Source: Bacteroidota bacterium
Lineage (GTDB): Bacteria; Bacteroidota; Ignavibacteria; Kapaibacteriales; Kapaibacteriaceae
Length of the DNA: 6,008 bases
Direction of reading: 5' to 3'
Assembly: GCA_003488525.1 (NCBI GenBank)
Contig: DNLG01000145.1
Span: 633 to 6,640, forward strand
This document shows, one piece after another, positions 5,911 through 6,008 of this stretch (positions within the stretch are counted from its first letter, which is position 1; every line of letters starts with the position of its first letter). The position numbers were made by a program, and so were the translations under genes. The notes beneath the pieces were generated by a model. The model was not told where the DNA came from. It saw only the letters and a list, made by a program, of their open reading frames with translations, and did no database searches.

Positions 5911-6008
5911 ATGATTACCGCACAAACCGTCAAGGAACTCCGCGAGAAGACTGGCGCGGGAATGGCCGACTGCAAGAAGGCTCTCGAAGAAGCTGGTGGA
6001 GACATGCA
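5911..6008 (+). CDS. tsf: Elongation factor Ts, N-terminus (3' end outside window)
   Basis: Only 32 complete codons are visible before the window ends. They encode the start of EF-Ts, the guanine nucleotide exchange factor that regenerates EF-Tu-GTP. The N-terminal UBA-like domain is recognisable from [19 protein letters not shown] (7-25), the family's N-terminal signature. The ATG follows AAAGGGA (5896-5902) at 8 nt. The A-rich gap of 49 bp after rpsB holds no visible hairpin or terminator, so co-transcription with rpsB is likely. Confidence 0.97.
   Translation, partial: MITAQTVKELREKTGAGMADCKKALEEAGGDM

Overview
This is a compact stretch of a bacterial chromosome, all on the + strand and moderately GC-rich. 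It carries two gene blocks with no mobile element, CRISPR array or tRNA gene. The order rplM-rpsI-rpsB-tsf is typical of the Bacteroidota/Chlorobiota side of the FCB superphylum. A match to the Bacteroidota-type promoter (TTG, 20-nt spacer, TAnnTTTG) sits in front of rplM and agrees with this. Most genes also have a recognisable Shine-Dalgarno sequence, unlike typical Bacteroidia. I therefore lean towards a Chlorobi, Ignavibacteria or Kapabacteria-like lineage; this placement is inference.

Region 1 (1-3959) is a tightly packed set of housekeeping and poorly characterised genes. It holds the 3' end of a transketolase (C-terminal part), an HD-domain CCA-adding enzyme/poly(A) polymerase-like nucleotidyltransferase (cca), a gamma-class carbonic anhydrase-like hexapeptide protein, a 65-residue two-helix membrane protein, and a MEMO1-family protein (AmmeMemoRadiSam protein B) with an extra N-terminal domain. 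The last three are linked by a 4-bp ATGA overlap and a 4-bp GTGA overlap, so they are probably translationally coupled.

Region 2 (about 3949-6008) is the ribosomal block. A promoter candidate overlaps the 3' end of the MEMO gene and is followed by rplM (L13), rpsI (S9), rpsB (S2) and the first 32 codons of tsf (EF-Ts). The 145-bp gap between rpsI and rpsB is the only sizeable non-coding stretch. It contains a strong three-part hairpin and a second GC-rich palindrome that could pair with it in mutually exclusive ways, which makes it a good candidate for an RNA leader controlling rpsB-tsf.

Most of the window is ordinary core genome. The points worth a second look are the rpsI-rpsB leader, the promoter in front of rplM, the two-domain MEMO protein, and the small coupled membrane protein.
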